From Naumannella cuiyingiana (GTDB lineage Bacteria > Actinomycetota > Actinomycetes > Propionibacteriales > Propionibacteriaceae): 64,000 nucleotides of DNA. Shown piece by piece: positions 46,020 to 54,539 of the stretch. Location: the NCBI RefSeq assembly GCF_013408305.1, contig NZ_JACBZS010000001.1:992001-1056000 (forward strand), in the 5' to 3' direction. The stretch's first letter is position 1. Every line of letters begins with the position of its first letter. Made by a program: the position numbers and the translations under genes. Below the pieces are notes generated by a model, which was not told the origin of the DNA, ran no database searches, and worked only from the letters and a program-made list of their open reading frames with translations.

Positions 46020-46241
46020 TCACCTGTGCCGGTAGACGATGCGGCCGCGGTTCAGGTCATAGGCGGAGACTTCGACAACCACCCGGTCCGACGGAAGGAT
46101 CCGGATGTAGTGCTGGCGCATCTTGCCGCTGATGGTGGCAAGCACCTTGTGGCCGTTGCTCAGCTCGACGCGGAATGTCGCGTTGGGCAGGGCCTCGACC
46201 ACGGTTCCCTCAAGCTCGAGGACGCCTTCCTTCTTTGCCAT
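46020..46241 (-). CDS. infA: Translation initiation factor IF-1
   Basis: 73 residues with a single S1/OB fold: [21 protein letters not shown] and [22 protein letters not shown]-type core (here [13 protein letters not shown]). It is the first gene of infA-rpmJ-rpsM-rpsK-rpsD-rpoA-rplQ. TAGGGAGC is five bases upstream of the ATG, and the promoter is at 46313-46341. Confidence 0.97.
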   Translation of the reverse strand: MAKKEGVLELEGTVVEALPNATFRVELSNGHKVLATISGKMRQHYIRILPSDRVVVEVSAYDLNRGRIVYRHR

Positions 46242-46312
46242 TGCTCCCTAAACTGTTCGCTCGGAACTCCTGAATGCGGACATGCATCACCCACACGGGT
46301 GACCGACGCTCT

Positions 46313-46341
46313 ACTCTAGTGCCCGATCCCCCGCAGCCCAA
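46313..46341 (-). promoter_or_regulatory. Promoter of the infA operon
   Basis: TTGGGC (46336-46341) is 17 bases from TAGAGT (46313-46318) on the minus strand. Transcription would start near 46306, giving a leader of about 65 bases. The -35 box abuts the repeat array that begins at about 46376. Confidence 0.6.
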
Positions 46342-46435
46342 ATCGTCGTACGCCGGTCCGGCCCAGGCCGGTCGAGCCCGTCGAGCCCCAGGCCGGTCGA
46401 GCCTGTCGAGACCCCCGCCGAGCGAGCCTGACGCC

Positions 46436-46551
46436 GGTAGAGCCCGTCGAGAGCCCCCGCCGATCGCCGAAATCGACCACTCGCCACGATTCCGGCCACC
46501 ACACCACGCCCAAGCCCGCCCAAACCCCGACCAGTGGTCACTTTCGGCGCC
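46436..46551. repeat. Array module 1
   Basis: Palindrome GGTAGAGCCCGTCGAGA, then GACCACTCGCCA, a C-rich run (46509-46528) and GACCAGTGGTCACTTTCGGCGCC. It is the most diverged copy. On the minus strand the C run reads as four G tracts. Confidence 0.85.
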
Positions 46552-46638
46552 AGGTTTCGACGGCGCCAGGTCTCGACGGCGGGAGATCTCGACGGCGGGA
46601 GGGCTCGGCGGCGCGAGGGCTCGACCTCGACCAACGCC

Positions 46639-46753
46639 GGTCGAGCTTGTCGAGACCCCCGCCGAGCGCCAAAACCGACCACTCGCCAGGGTTTTGGCGA
46701 CCACACCACGCCCAAACCCGCCCGAACCCCGACCAGTGGTCACTTTCGGCGCG
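46639..46753. repeat. Array module 2
   Basis: GGTCGAGCTTGTCGAGACCC palindrome, CCAAAACCGACCACTCGCCA, an inner hairpin TCGCCA/TGGCGA, the C-rich run at 46711-46730 and GACCAGTGGTCACTTTCG. GACCACT and AGTGGTC form an inverted pair across the module. Confidence 0.88.
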
Positions 46754-46850
46754 AGGTTTCGGCGGCTCGAGGTCTCGACGGCGCGAGGTTTCGGCGGCGG
46801 GAGATCTCGGCGGCGGGAGATCTCGACGGCGCGAGGCCTCGGCGGCGCTC

Positions 46851-46965
46851 GGTCCAGCCTGTCGAGACCCCCGCCGAGCGCCAAAACCGACCACTCGCCA
46901 GGGTTTCGGCCACCACCTGGCGCCCAAACCCGCCCAAACCCCGACCAGTGGTCACTTTCGGCGCG
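46851..46965. repeat. Array module 3
   Basis: GGTCCAGCCTGTCGAGACCC, then the same core as module 2 with a changed middle (CCACCACCTGGCGCCC), and the C-rich run at 46923-46942. Over most of its length it matches module 2 closely, suggesting recent duplication. Confidence 0.88.
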
Positions 46966-47066
46966 AGGGCTCAGCGGCGGGAGGTCTCGACGACGCGAGG
47001 TCTCGAGGTCTCGACCGCGGGAGATCTCGACGGCGCTCGTTCCTCGCCTGCTCGAGCAGCGCTCGA

Positions 47067-47948
47067 CTACTTGACCGCGCCCATCGCCAGGCCGCGGACG
47101 AGCCGCTTCTGGGCCAGCCAGCCGGCCAGGATCACGGGCACGATGGCAATGGTCACCGCGGCGCTCAGTACCGCGAGGAACTGGCCGCGGCCGTCGACGA
47201 ACGAGCCGAGGAACGGCGGCGTGGTCATCGCGGCGACCGAGGTCAGCAGCAGCGCCAGGAAGTACTCGTTCCAGGCGAAGATGAAGCAGATCAGCGCGGC
47301 CGCCGCGGCGCCCGGCGCCACGATCGGGAACGCGATCCGCCACAGCTCGCGCCAGTAGGTCGCCCCGTCCACCTGGGCCGCCTCGACGATCGCGGCCGGC
47401 ACCTCCTCGAAGAAGGAGCGCATCATCCAGATCGCCAGCGGCAGGTTGATCCCGACGTAGAGGATGCCGAGCACGGTCAGGTTGTCCAGCAGCCCGAACT
47501 GCCGCAGCAGCAAGAAGATCGGGATGATCACCGCGGCGAACGGCATGAACCGGGTGGAGATCACGAAGAACAATGCATCGGACCACTTCGAGATCCGGCG
47601 TACCGACAGGGCGTACGCCGCCGGGATCGCCAGCGCCATCACCACGATCGTCGAGCCGATCGACACCGCCGCGGAGTTCAGCAGGTACAACCCCATCCCC
47701 CGCTCGAAGACCTCGGCGTACCTGTCCAGGGTCAACGGTGTGTTGATCAACGGCGTCGGGGATGCGGCAGCGGCCTCGGACTTGAACGAGGTGAAGACCG
47801 TCCACAGCACCGGGAAGAAGAACAGGAACACCAGCAGCCAGGTCAGCAGGGTGATCAGCGCTCCGCCGAGCTTGCGGCCGGCGGGCGATCCGCCCCGCCG
47901 GGCCCGCGTCGCCTCGGCGCTGGCTGCGGGTTCGGTCACGGCGCTCAT
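47067..47948 (-). CDS. Carbohydrate ABC transporter permease (MalG/SmoG type)
   Basis: 293 residues, six transmembrane helices. The EAA loop is AAIVEAAQVDGATYWRELWRIAFP (about 190-213), which contacts the ATPase. It is the last gene of a binding protein-permease-permease operon, each overlapping the next by four bases. No ATPase gene follows; the array at 46376-47057 begins right after the stop. The substrate is inferred from the binding protein. Confidence 0.88.
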   Translation of the reverse strand: MSAVTEPAASAEATRARRGGSPAGRKLGGALITLLTWLLVFLFFFPVLWTVFTSFKSEAAAASPTPLINTPLTLDRYAEVFERGMGLYLLNSAAVSIGSTIVVMALAIPAAYALSVRRISKWSDALFFVISTRFMPFAAVIIPIFLLLRQFGLLDNLTVLGILYVGINLPLAIWMMRSFFEEVPAAIVEAAQVDGATYWRELWRIAFPIVAPGAAAAALICFIFAWNEYFLALLLTSVAAMTTPPFLGSFVDGRGQFLAVLSAAVTIAIVPVILAGWLAQKRLVRGLAMGAVK

Positions 47949-48880
47949 CGCCCCTCCTCGGTGAACACCCGGAACAGCTTGCGCAGGGCGAAGGTCGCCA
48001 CCACGATGATCAGCACCACGGTGACAACGCCGTAGGCCGCGGCCTCGCCGACCTGCTGGCCGATGAAGGCCCGCTCGTACAGCAGGTACGGCAAGGTCTT
48101 GGTGCCGCCCGCCCCCTTGGTGATGATGTTGATCGGGTCGAACAGTTGCAACATCAAGATCGTGCCCAACAAGATCGCCAGTTCGGCATAGGTACGCAGA
48201 TGCGGCACGGTCATGAAGAAGAACCGCCGCACCGGGCCGGCGCCGTCGACATCGGCGGCCTCCAGCACCTCGCCGTCCTGGGACTGCAGGCCGGCGAGCA
48301 GCAGCAGCATGAAGAAGGGCGTGTACTGCCAGACCATCACCATCATCACACTGAGCATCGGATGGTCGGTGTTCCAGGCGATCGGGCCGATGCCGAGCAA
48401 CCCGAGGAACCAGTTGACGATGCCGCCCTCGGTGTTCAGCAGCGACCACTTGAAGATCAGCGAGGCCGCTGCCGGCATCACCAGGAACGGCGTGATCAGC
48501 AGGGTCCGCGCGAGGCTGCGGCCGAAGAACTCGCGGTTCAGCAGGACGGCCAGCAGCAGCCCGAGGACCAACGAGATGATCACCGAGCCGCCAACGATCA
48601 GCACGGTCGCCAGCACCGACGGCAGGAAGTAGCCGTTGGTGAAGACGGCCGCATAGTTCTCCAGGCCCGCGAAGCCCCGCTGTTCGGGCCGGGACAGGTT
48701 CCAGTGCTGGAAGGAATAGAAGATCGTCACCACGAACGGGATCTGGGTGATCAGGATCAGCGCACCGATCGCCGGCAGCAGCAGCGTCCGCGCGAACCGG
48801 CGCTCGGCCGGATCCTGGTGCGACGGCGGCCTGGTGCGCGGCCTCACGCTCTCGGGCGCCTCGGCGGTCGCGGTCGTCAT
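47945..48880 (-). CDS. Carbohydrate ABC transporter permease (MalF/SmoF type)
   Basis: 311 residues, six transmembrane helices after a 35-residue polar N-terminus. The EAA loop is GEVLEAADVDGAGPVRRFFFMTVP (about 212-235). WNTDHPMLSVMMVMVWQYTPFF and the general sequence resemble polyol (mannitol/sorbitol) permeases. Start and stop are fixed by 4-base overlaps with its neighbours. Confidence 0.87.
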   Translation of the reverse strand: MTTATAEAPESVRPRTRPPSHQDPAERRFARTLLLPAIGALILITQIPFVVTIFYSFQHWNLSRPEQRGFAGLENYAAVFTNGYFLPSVLATVLIVGGSVIISLVLGLLLAVLLNREFFGRSLARTLLITPFLVMPAAASLIFKWSLLNTEGGIVNWFLGLLGIGPIAWNTDHPMLSVMMVMVWQYTPFFMLLLLAGLQSQDGEVLEAADVDGAGPVRRFFFMTVPHLRTYAELAILLGTILMLQLFDPINIITKGAGGTKTLPYLLYERAFIGQQVGEAAAYGVVTVVLIIVVATFALRKLFRVFTEEGR

Positions 48881-50220
48881 TGGCCTGCCTCCCTTCGCTG
48901 CTGTTCGCCCGCGCGCTGGGCGATCGCCTGGGCTTCGTCGAGCGCCTGTCGGGTGCTCGTGCGGCCCGCGAGCGCATCGGCGAAGGCCTGGGTCGCCTGG
49001 TTCCCGACATCCTGGAACTCGGGGATCGAGACGTACTGGATGCCGACCCACGGCTGCGGCGCCACGCCCGGCTGCGCCGGGTCGACCTCGGACAGGGTCT
49101 GCACCGTGAGCGGACCGAAGGCCGAGCTGACCTCGGCGTACTCGGGAATCCGATAGGTCGAATTGCGGGTGCCGGGCGGCAGCTCGGACCAGCCGACCTC
49201 GTTGCCGACCAGCTCGATGTAGTCCGGCGAGGTCGCCCACTTCACGAAGTCGGTCGCCGCCTGCTGCTTCGTCGATGCCGCGTTGACGCCGAGATTCCAC
49301 GACCACAGCCAGCCCGCCTGATCGGTCTCGACCACGGGCGCCGGCACGTAGCCGACCTTCCCGGCAACCTCGGAATCGTCGCTCTCCAGTGCGCCGGCCG
49401 CCGAGGTCGCGTCGTACCACATCGCCGCGCCCCCGGTGCTGAACAGGTTGTAGCACTCGGTGAAGCCGTAGGAGACGGGATCGGGCTCGCCGGCGTTCCG
49501 GGTCAGGTCGACGTAGAAGTTCGTCGCATCGGCAAAACCGGGCGCATTCACCTTCGCGTCCCAGTTCATGTCGTACCACTGCCCACCGAAGGTGTTGACC
49601 ATCGAACCGAGGATCGCGCCGGCCTCACCCCAGCCGGGTTTGCCGCGCATGCAGATGCCGGCCCGCTCGGGACTCTTCAGTTGCCCGGCAAGATCGGCGA
49701 CCTGCTGCCAGGTCGGGTTCTCCGGCATCTCCAGTCCGGCCTCGTCGAACACATCGGTGCGATACATCAGGAACGACGACTCGCCGTAGAACGGCGCCAC
49801 ATACATCCGGTCCTCGTAGGTGGCCGCCTGTCGGATCGGCCCGATCAGGTCGTTCACCTGGTACGCCGGATCCGAGCTGAGCGGGTCGGTGAGATCGACG
49901 AGCCAGCCGTTGCGGGCCCAGATCGGCACCTCGTACGAGCCGACCGTCATCACGTCGTACTGGCCGCCGCCGGTCGCGACGTCCTTGGTGGCCGCGGCGC
50001 GGAGGTCGTTCTCCTCCATGAACAAGATGTTCACCCGTACGCCGGGATGGGTGCGCTCGAACTCGGGGACGAGCGAGGCCATGTCCTGCATCTGGGAGTT
50101 GTTGACGCTGGCGACCGTGATCGTCGTGATGCCCGGCTGCTCGCCGAGCCGGCCGAACCCGGCGCAACCGGTCGTCAGCATCAGCGCTCCGGCCACCAGC
50201 GCCGGTCCGAGTCTCTTCAC
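48877..50220 (-). CDS. ABC transporter substrate-binding lipoprotein, probable polyol/sugar (SmoE/MtlE-like)
   Basis: 447 residues from the GTG at 50220, with GGGAG seven bases upstream. The lipobox is LTTGC (Cys about 19). TITVASVNNSQMQDMASLVPEFE, GGGQYDVMTVGSYEVPIW and FYGESSFLMYRTDVF match the binding proteins of sorbitol/mannitol transporters. It is the first gene of the operon with two permeases. Substrate choice is inference. A TAGAGT box and a GTTGCGCAAC palindrome lie upstream. Confidence 0.8.
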   Translation of the reverse strand: MKRLGPALVAGALMLTTGCAGFGRLGEQPGITTITVASVNNSQMQDMASLVPEFERTHPGVRVNILFMEENDLRAAATKDVATGGGQYDVMTVGSYEVPIWARNGWLVDLTDPLSSDPAYQVNDLIGPIRQAATYEDRMYVAPFYGESSFLMYRTDVFDEAGLEMPENPTWQQVADLAGQLKSPERAGICMRGKPGWGEAGAILGSMVNTFGGQWYDMNWDAKVNAPGFADATNFYVDLTRNAGEPDPVSYGFTECYNLFSTGGAAMWYDATSAAGALESDDSEVAGKVGYVPAPVVETDQAGWLWSWNLGVNAASTKQQAATDFVKWATSPDYIELVGNEVGWSELPPGTRNSTYRIPEYAEVSSAFGPLTVQTLSEVDPAQPGVAPQPWVGIQYVSIPEFQDVGNQATQAFADALAGRTSTRQALDEAQAIAQRAGEQQRREAGQ

Positions 50221-50277
50221 CGCCGACTCCCGTCCGCGCCCCACCGGGCGCTGCTCTCGACATTGAGGGGAGTTCGA

Positions 50278-50318
50278 CTCTAGACGGGCGGCCCGCGCCG
50301 GGCGGGGTGTTGCGCAAC
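50278..50318 (-). promoter_or_regulatory. Promoter and palindromic operator candidate of the polyol ABC operon
   Basis: TAGAGT (50278-50283, minus strand) is a -10 box about 58 bases before the GTG. The perfect palindrome GTTGCGCAAC (50309-50318) is placed near -35, as an operator of a sugar-responsive repressor would be. No regulator gene is next to it. Confidence 0.4.
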
Positions 50319-50342
50319 GCGGGCTCGATCAGTTGGGCCCGA

Positions 50343-51521
50343 TCAGTTCACGGGGCTCTCCGCGAGCGCGACGCTGCTCGAGCGCTCCTCGCCGGCGGCA
50401 TCGGTCCAGACCAGTTCGACCCGCTGGCCCGCCTCGGTGCCGGCGAGCACGCTGCTCAACCGGCCGCCGCTCTGCACCGGCGTACCGTCCACCGAGAGGA
50501 TGACCGCACCGGGCTCGATCCCGGCCCCGGCGGCGGGCGAATCGGGCACCACATCGACGATCTCGCCGACGGTGTCGACGCTGACGCCGAGGTAACCGGA
50601 CCGGCCGATGGTCACCGGCCCGGAGCTGTCGCCGGCCTCGATCTGGGCGGCGATCTCGGTGGCGGTCGCGATCGGCACGGCGTAGCTGTCCGGGGCAGCG
50701 TCGGACTCGTCGCTGCGGCTGGCCGAGCGCATCACCGAACCCGCGGTGCTCAGTCCGACGACCTCGCCCTCGGCGTCGACCATCGCCCCGCCGGAGTAAC
50801 CGGGAACGACGGGCACGCTGGTCTCGATCATTCCCTCGAGGCGGGAGCCGAACCCTCCGTTCTCCCCCGCCACGGTCACCGAACGGTCGGTCGCCCTGAC
50901 CTGACCGTCCACCGTGCGCAGCCGGCCCTCGCCGCCCGGATTGCCGATCGCGGTCAGCGCCTCGCCGGTCTCGACGCCGTCGGTGTCGATCTTGGCCGGA
51001 GTCAGTGCCTTCTCGATGCCGAGCAGGGCCACATCGGCGGAGGAGTCGAAGCCGAGCATCGTGGCGGACTGGGCCTCGCCGCCGGCGGAGGTCACCCGGA
51101 CCCGCTCGGAGTCGGCGACCACGTGGTAATTGGTCAGGATCAGGCTCCCGTCGCCGATCACGACACCCGAGCCGGCCCCGATCCCGTTCGAGGTGCGGGT
51201 GTCGATGATCACGACCCCGGACCTGGTCGAGGCCGGGGCGGCGTCGGGCGCCTGGGCGATCGTCGGCGGCCGGGTGTCGGTGATTCCGGGAACCGTCGGC
51301 AGGTTGCCGCCGCCCGGTGCGAGGACGCGGGCGACCAGCGCGCCCGGCAGCAGGGATCCGCCGAGCATCACCAGCACGGTCGCGATCCCGGCGAGTGCGG
51401 CCAACGGGGCGGGGATGCGGCGGGCGGGGGTCTGGCGAGCGACTGGCGGGTCGGTGAACCGAGGGGATGAGGGATGGGGATGTCGGTTCACCGACCCGGA
51501 CCAGTGGCTCATGTCCGACAT
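50343..51521 (-). CDS. Membrane-anchored HtrA-like serine protease with PDZ domain
   Basis: 392 residues. A cytoplasmic N-terminus, one membrane helix (about 38-67), then a trypsin-like domain with His133 (LTNYHVVAD), Asp163 (SSADVALL) and Ser243 (PGYSGGAM; the usual GNSGG has Tyr here). A C-terminal PDZ domain begins near 305 (GYLGVSVDTV, AGIEPGAVILSVDG). It would cut misfolded proteins outside the membrane. It starts 39 bases after the MFS gene ends and could be co-transcribed with it. Confidence 0.88.
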   Translation of the reverse strand: MSDMSHWSGSVNRHPHPSSPRFTDPPVARQTPARRIPAPLAALAGIATVLVMLGGSLLPGALVARVLAPGGGNLPTVPGITDTRPPTIAQAPDAAPASTRSGVVIIDTRTSNGIGAGSGVVIGDGSLILTNYHVVADSERVRVTSAGGEAQSATMLGFDSSADVALLGIEKALTPAKIDTDGVETGEALTAIGNPGGEGRLRTVDGQVRATDRSVTVAGENGGFGSRLEGMIETSVPVVPGYSGGAMVDAEGEVVGLSTAGSVMRSASRSDESDAAPDSYAVPIATATEIAAQIEAGDSSGPVTIGRSGYLGVSVDTVGEIVDVVPDSPAAGAGIEPGAVILSVDGTPVQSGGRLSSVLAGTEAGQRVELVWTDAAGEERSSSVALAESPVN

Positions 51522-51560
51522 CTCACCCGGCGACCATGCGAGAGCGCTGACGGAAAGCTG

Positions 51561-52877
51561 TCAGGTGGCTGTGGAAGTCGCCACCGGCTGGGCGTACCCG
51601 GCGGAAAGCCTGCGGTAGGCACCGCTCCGGAAGGCGACCAGTACCGCGCCGACCATGATCACGGCGGCGATCATGAAGATCAACGCCATGCCGCGCGCCT
51701 GCCCTTCGCCGAGCAGCCAGCCGACGGCACCGCGGCCAGCCGGCGAGTCGACCCACGGGATCAACACGAACTCCGCGAGCGGCCCGATCAGAAATGCAGA
51801 CACCGGCGCCGCGGCCGCCTCGACGCTCTGCGCGAAGCCGAAGACCCGGCCCTGGCGCTGCAGTGGCACGACCTTCTGGATGATCGTCTGCTCGGCGGCC
51901 TCCGCCGCGGGGATCAGCATCATGAAGACGAACATGCCGGGGACGAACAGCCACCAGGTCTCACGGACGGCGAAGAACAGGCCGACAGCGGACACGCCGA
52001 GATTGACCAGCAGCAGGGTACGGATCGGATTGGCGCCGAGGCCGGTACGCGAGATCACCAGCCCGCCGACGATGAATCCCGTGCTGGTGATCGCCAGCAC
52101 GATCCCCCACACACTGACGTCGAACAACGTCAGCCCGTAGGGGTCGAGCAACGCCATGTAGACCCCGCCGATCAGGTTGTTGAAGGTACTGAACAGGATC
52201 AGCGCCAGCAGCCCGGGCATGGCCCGCACCGCACGCCAGCTACCGGCCAGGTCGAGCCGCTTGTCCGCGACCTCCGGATCGCGCAGCACCCCCTCCTCCG
52301 GGATCCGCACGGTCAGCAACTGGACCAGCGCAAGTGCCGTCGCGACGATCGCGATGATCAAGGTCGGCCCCATCCCGAGCAGCCCGATGGACAGGCCGGA
52401 GAACACCGAGGTGACCAGGAAGGCCAGACCCTGGACGCTGCCGACGAGGCCATTGGCCTTGGCCCGCTCGGGCTCCGGCACCAGCAGTGTGACGGTGGTC
52501 GACAAGGCGATGTTGCGCATGCTTTCCACCACCCCGCCGATCAGGATCAGCACGGCGAAGATCCAGAACCACGGGCCGCGCAGGTCGAGCAGCGCGGGTG
52601 TCGGCACGGTCGCGAAGGTCAGTCCGGCCAGCAGGTAGGAGGTCAGGGTGATCGTCGAGGAGGCGGCCATCGCGGTCTTCTTGCGTACCCGGTCGACGAT
52701 CGTTCCCCACAGGGTGCCGGTCAGGGCCACCAGCAGCATGTAGGTGCCGCCGATCATCGCGGTCGCCGTCACCGAGCGCGTCTCCAGGTAGATCCAGAAG
52801 GTCAGCGCGAACCACAGGTAGCTGCTGGTCACATTGGCCAGCAATGTGTTCACCAGCACCAGATAGAAGGACTTCAT
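51561..52877 (-). CDS. Major facilitator superfamily transporter
   Basis: 438 residues, about 12 hydrophobic helices. The cytoplasmic loop 2-3 motif is GTIVDRVRKKTAM (about 58-70), an MFS motif A variant, with a similar GGLVISRTGLGANPIRTLL in the second half. The likeness is to drug or macrolide efflux-type MFS-3 proteins; the substrate is unknown. The ATG at 52877 has GGGAG nine bases upstream and a TAGGCT box about 33 bases further, so it has its own promoter. Confidence 0.85.
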   Translation of the reverse strand: MKSFYLVLVNTLLANVTSSYLWFALTFWIYLETRSVTATAMIGGTYMLLVALTGTLWGTIVDRVRKKTAMAASSTITLTSYLLAGLTFATVPTPALLDLRGPWFWIFAVLILIGGVVESMRNIALSTTVTLLVPEPERAKANGLVGSVQGLAFLVTSVFSGLSIGLLGMGPTLIIAIVATALALVQLLTVRIPEEGVLRDPEVADKRLDLAGSWRAVRAMPGLLALILFSTFNNLIGGVYMALLDPYGLTLFDVSVWGIVLAITSTGFIVGGLVISRTGLGANPIRTLLLVNLGVSAVGLFFAVRETWWLFVPGMFVFMMLIPAAEAAEQTIIQKVVPLQRQGRVFGFAQSVEAAAAPVSAFLIGPLAEFVLIPWVDSPAGRGAVGWLLGEGQARGMALIFMIAAVIMVGAVLVAFRSGAYRRLSAGYAQPVATSTAT

Positions 52878-53031
52878 GATCAGCTCCCGGTCCGTCGATG
52901 CTGGCCCCAGCCTAGGTCGCAGGACTGACAACGGCTTGTCCGATCTTGCGCAGCCCCCGCTGGCCGGATCGCTGCGATTCCTGGCGCGCGCAGCACTGGT
53001 CGGGTACGCCGTGGCACGCCAGCATCGGGCC

Positions 53032-53547
53032 ATGCCGCAAGCCGAGATCAAGGACTGGACCTGGGTGCTGGAGCGCCGCTGTCCCGAGTGTGGGTTCGAC
53101 GCCTCGACCGTGCCGTATGAGCGCGTCCCCGAACTGCTGCGGGAGAATGCCGCCGCCTGGCCCGCGGTGCTGGCCCGCGCGGACGTCCGTGACCGGCCCG
53201 CGCCGGAGGTCTGGTCGCCGCTGGAGTACGCCGCCCACGTCCGCGACGCCCATGTCATCTTCGGTGAGCGGCTCGCGCTGATGCTCGGCGACGACGATCC
53301 CGCGTTCGCCAACTGGGATCCCGACGAGACCGCAGAGCGCGATCGCTATGCCGAGGCCGATCCGGCCGCCGTCGGGCAGGCGCTGATCCGGGCGGCCGAC
53401 CGGACCGCCGCCGCCTTCGCCGCGGTGGCCGCCGGCGACCTCGGGCGTACCGGCCGGCGCTCGGACGGCACGATCTTCACGGTGGAGTCGCTGGCCCGCT
53501 ACTACGTCCACGACCCGATACATCACCTGCACGACGTGGACCGCTGA
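53032..53547 (+). CDS. DinB-superfamily protein
   Basis: 171 residues. The four-helix DinB/maleylpyruvate-isomerase-like fold is suggested by WSPLEYAAHVRDAHVIFGERL and by ARYYVHDPIHHLHDVDR, which carries the metal-binding His residues; ERRCPECGFDAST near the N-terminus is a Cys pair common in the actinobacterial subgroup. Such proteins may be mycothiol-dependent transferases; that is family knowledge, not shown here. The start is chosen at the ATG giving MPQAEIKDW. Confidence 0.82.
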   Translation: MPQAEIKDWTWVLERRCPECGFDASTVPYERVPELLRENAAAWPAVLARADVRDRPAPEVWSPLEYAAHVRDAHVIFGERLALMLGDDDPAFANWDPDETAERDRYAEADPAAVGQALIRAADRTAAAFAAVAAGDLGRTGRRSDGTIFTVESLARYYVHDPIHHLHDVDR

Positions 53548-53571
53548 CCGGGCGTACCGGCGACGTCGGTC

Positions 53572-54459
53572 TCAGGCGGGCACGACGGGCCCGCCGAGCC
53601 CGCCGCGCTCGCGATACATCTCGACGGACTCGCGCAGGGCACGCAGCACGTAGGGCGGGAAGTCGAGGCCCTTGTCGTGGGCCCACAAGATCGACTTCTC
53701 CACCCGGGAGACCTCCCGGGCGTACGCCTCCAGGTCCTCGGCGAATCCCAGCCCGATCACCACGCCGCCCATGTCGGCGGTATAGGTCTTGCGCTGGTTG
53801 GTGCCGACCAGGCCGTAGGAGAAGTTGCGCAGTCGCCGCGTCAGCCACAACTGCCACGGCTTGAGCACGCGGTCCTGCTGCATCTTCTCCGCCGACATCT
53901 TGTAGAAGGCGAAGTGCCCGGGCTCCTGCTTCTTGATCTGACCGATGATCGTCTTCGAGATCGCCGTCTCGCCGAGGCTGTTCATGCCCTTGGTCATCGC
54001 GTTGTACGCCAGCACCGCCTGCCGCTCGGTCGCCGCACCGGTCAGGTAGTACATCAGCCGCGCCACCTCCTGGATTGGCTCGATGTGGGCCAGCGCACCG
54101 AGCATCTTCATGCCCATCTGCACCTCGAGCATCGGCTCGGCGGGGGCGAGGCCGAGCTCGGTCTGCAGCTTGTCCAGGATCAGGCCGTGCTGGATCTCCT
54201 GGGGTTGCCAGACATCGGCGTAGAAGTAGCGGTCGACCTCGCTGACATCGGGCAGCAGCACCAGGAGCTCGAGCACATTGCGGTCGACCTCGAGCTCGAC
54301 CCGGGCCAGATAGTCGAGGATGTGTGCGTAGTCGCGGGCGACCGCCCCGGGGTCGTGCACGGTCCAGTCGACCGAGCCCATCGGGATCGGCGGATGCTCG
54401 TCCTCGAGCCGGCGAACGCTGTCCATCAGCATCGTGTCGGTGATCTCGCGGCGGGGCAC
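53572..54459 (-). CDS. Ferritin-like di-iron protein (acyl-ACP desaturase-related)
   Basis: 295 residues, all helical. Two metal-type motifs, DVWQPQEIQHGLIL (ExxH) and IKKQEPGHFAFYK (ExxH), plus further acidic residues (LLVLLPDVSEVDRYF) fit a four-helix di-iron centre like those of stearoyl-ACP desaturases. Related actinobacterial genes are often mis-named as a GTP-binding protein. I use the GTG at 54459 because a TAGGGT box is seven bases upstream; longer frames to 54492 would begin at TTG. The substrate is unknown. Confidence 0.7.
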   Translation of the reverse strand: MPRREITDTMLMDSVRRLEDEHPPIPMGSVDWTVHDPGAVARDYAHILDYLARVELEVDRNVLELLVLLPDVSEVDRYFYADVWQPQEIQHGLILDKLQTELGLAPAEPMLEVQMGMKMLGALAHIEPIQEVARLMYYLTGAATERQAVLAYNAMTKGMNSLGETAISKTIIGQIKKQEPGHFAFYKMSAEKMQQDRVLKPWQLWLTRRLRNFSYGLVGTNQRKTYTADMGGVVIGLGFAEDLEAYAREVSRVEKSILWAHDKGLDFPPYVLRALRESVEMYRERGGLGGPVVPA

Positions 54460-54466
54460 GGGCCCA

Positions 54467-54472
54467 ACCCTA
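54467..54472 (-). promoter_or_regulatory. -10 box (TAGGGT) for leaderless start at 54459
   Basis: TAGGGT on the minus strand ends seven bases before the GTG at 54459. The divergent nagZ gene has a TAGGCT box at 54495-54500 on the plus strand, so the two promoters are back to back. Confidence 0.5.
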
Positions 54473-54539
54473 ACGCACGCCGGGTGAGCCAACTTAGGCT
54501 TCCCTCAGTCTGGTCGCGCGGAACGGCCGGTGGCACAGT

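Larger units (their letters stand above)
46376..47057. repeat. Non-coding composite repeat array between the sugar ABC operon and infA
   Basis: About 680 bases without a believable gene. Three modules of about 115 bp (46436-46551, 46639-46753, 46851-46965) recur with a period of 202-212 bases. Between and after them are tracts of a 16-bp unit, roughly GAGGTCTCGACGGCGC, with five or six degenerate copies each; 16 is not divisible by three, so no common reading frame is kept. At least five copies of the palindrome GGTCGAGC-YTGTCGAGACC mark module starts and the left edge (46376-46412 holds two). A last palindromic cluster (CTGCTCGAGCAG) lies at 47048-47059. Confidence 0.9.

Noticed and set aside
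46376-47057. Array considered as a CRISPR
   Set aside because: Units are not separated by unique spacers of constant size, the modules are ~115 bp and no cas gene is near.
46647-48035. Long frames running through the repeat array
   Set aside because: They change reading frame meaning with each 16-bp unit and continue as antisense of the ABC permeases; no start signal.
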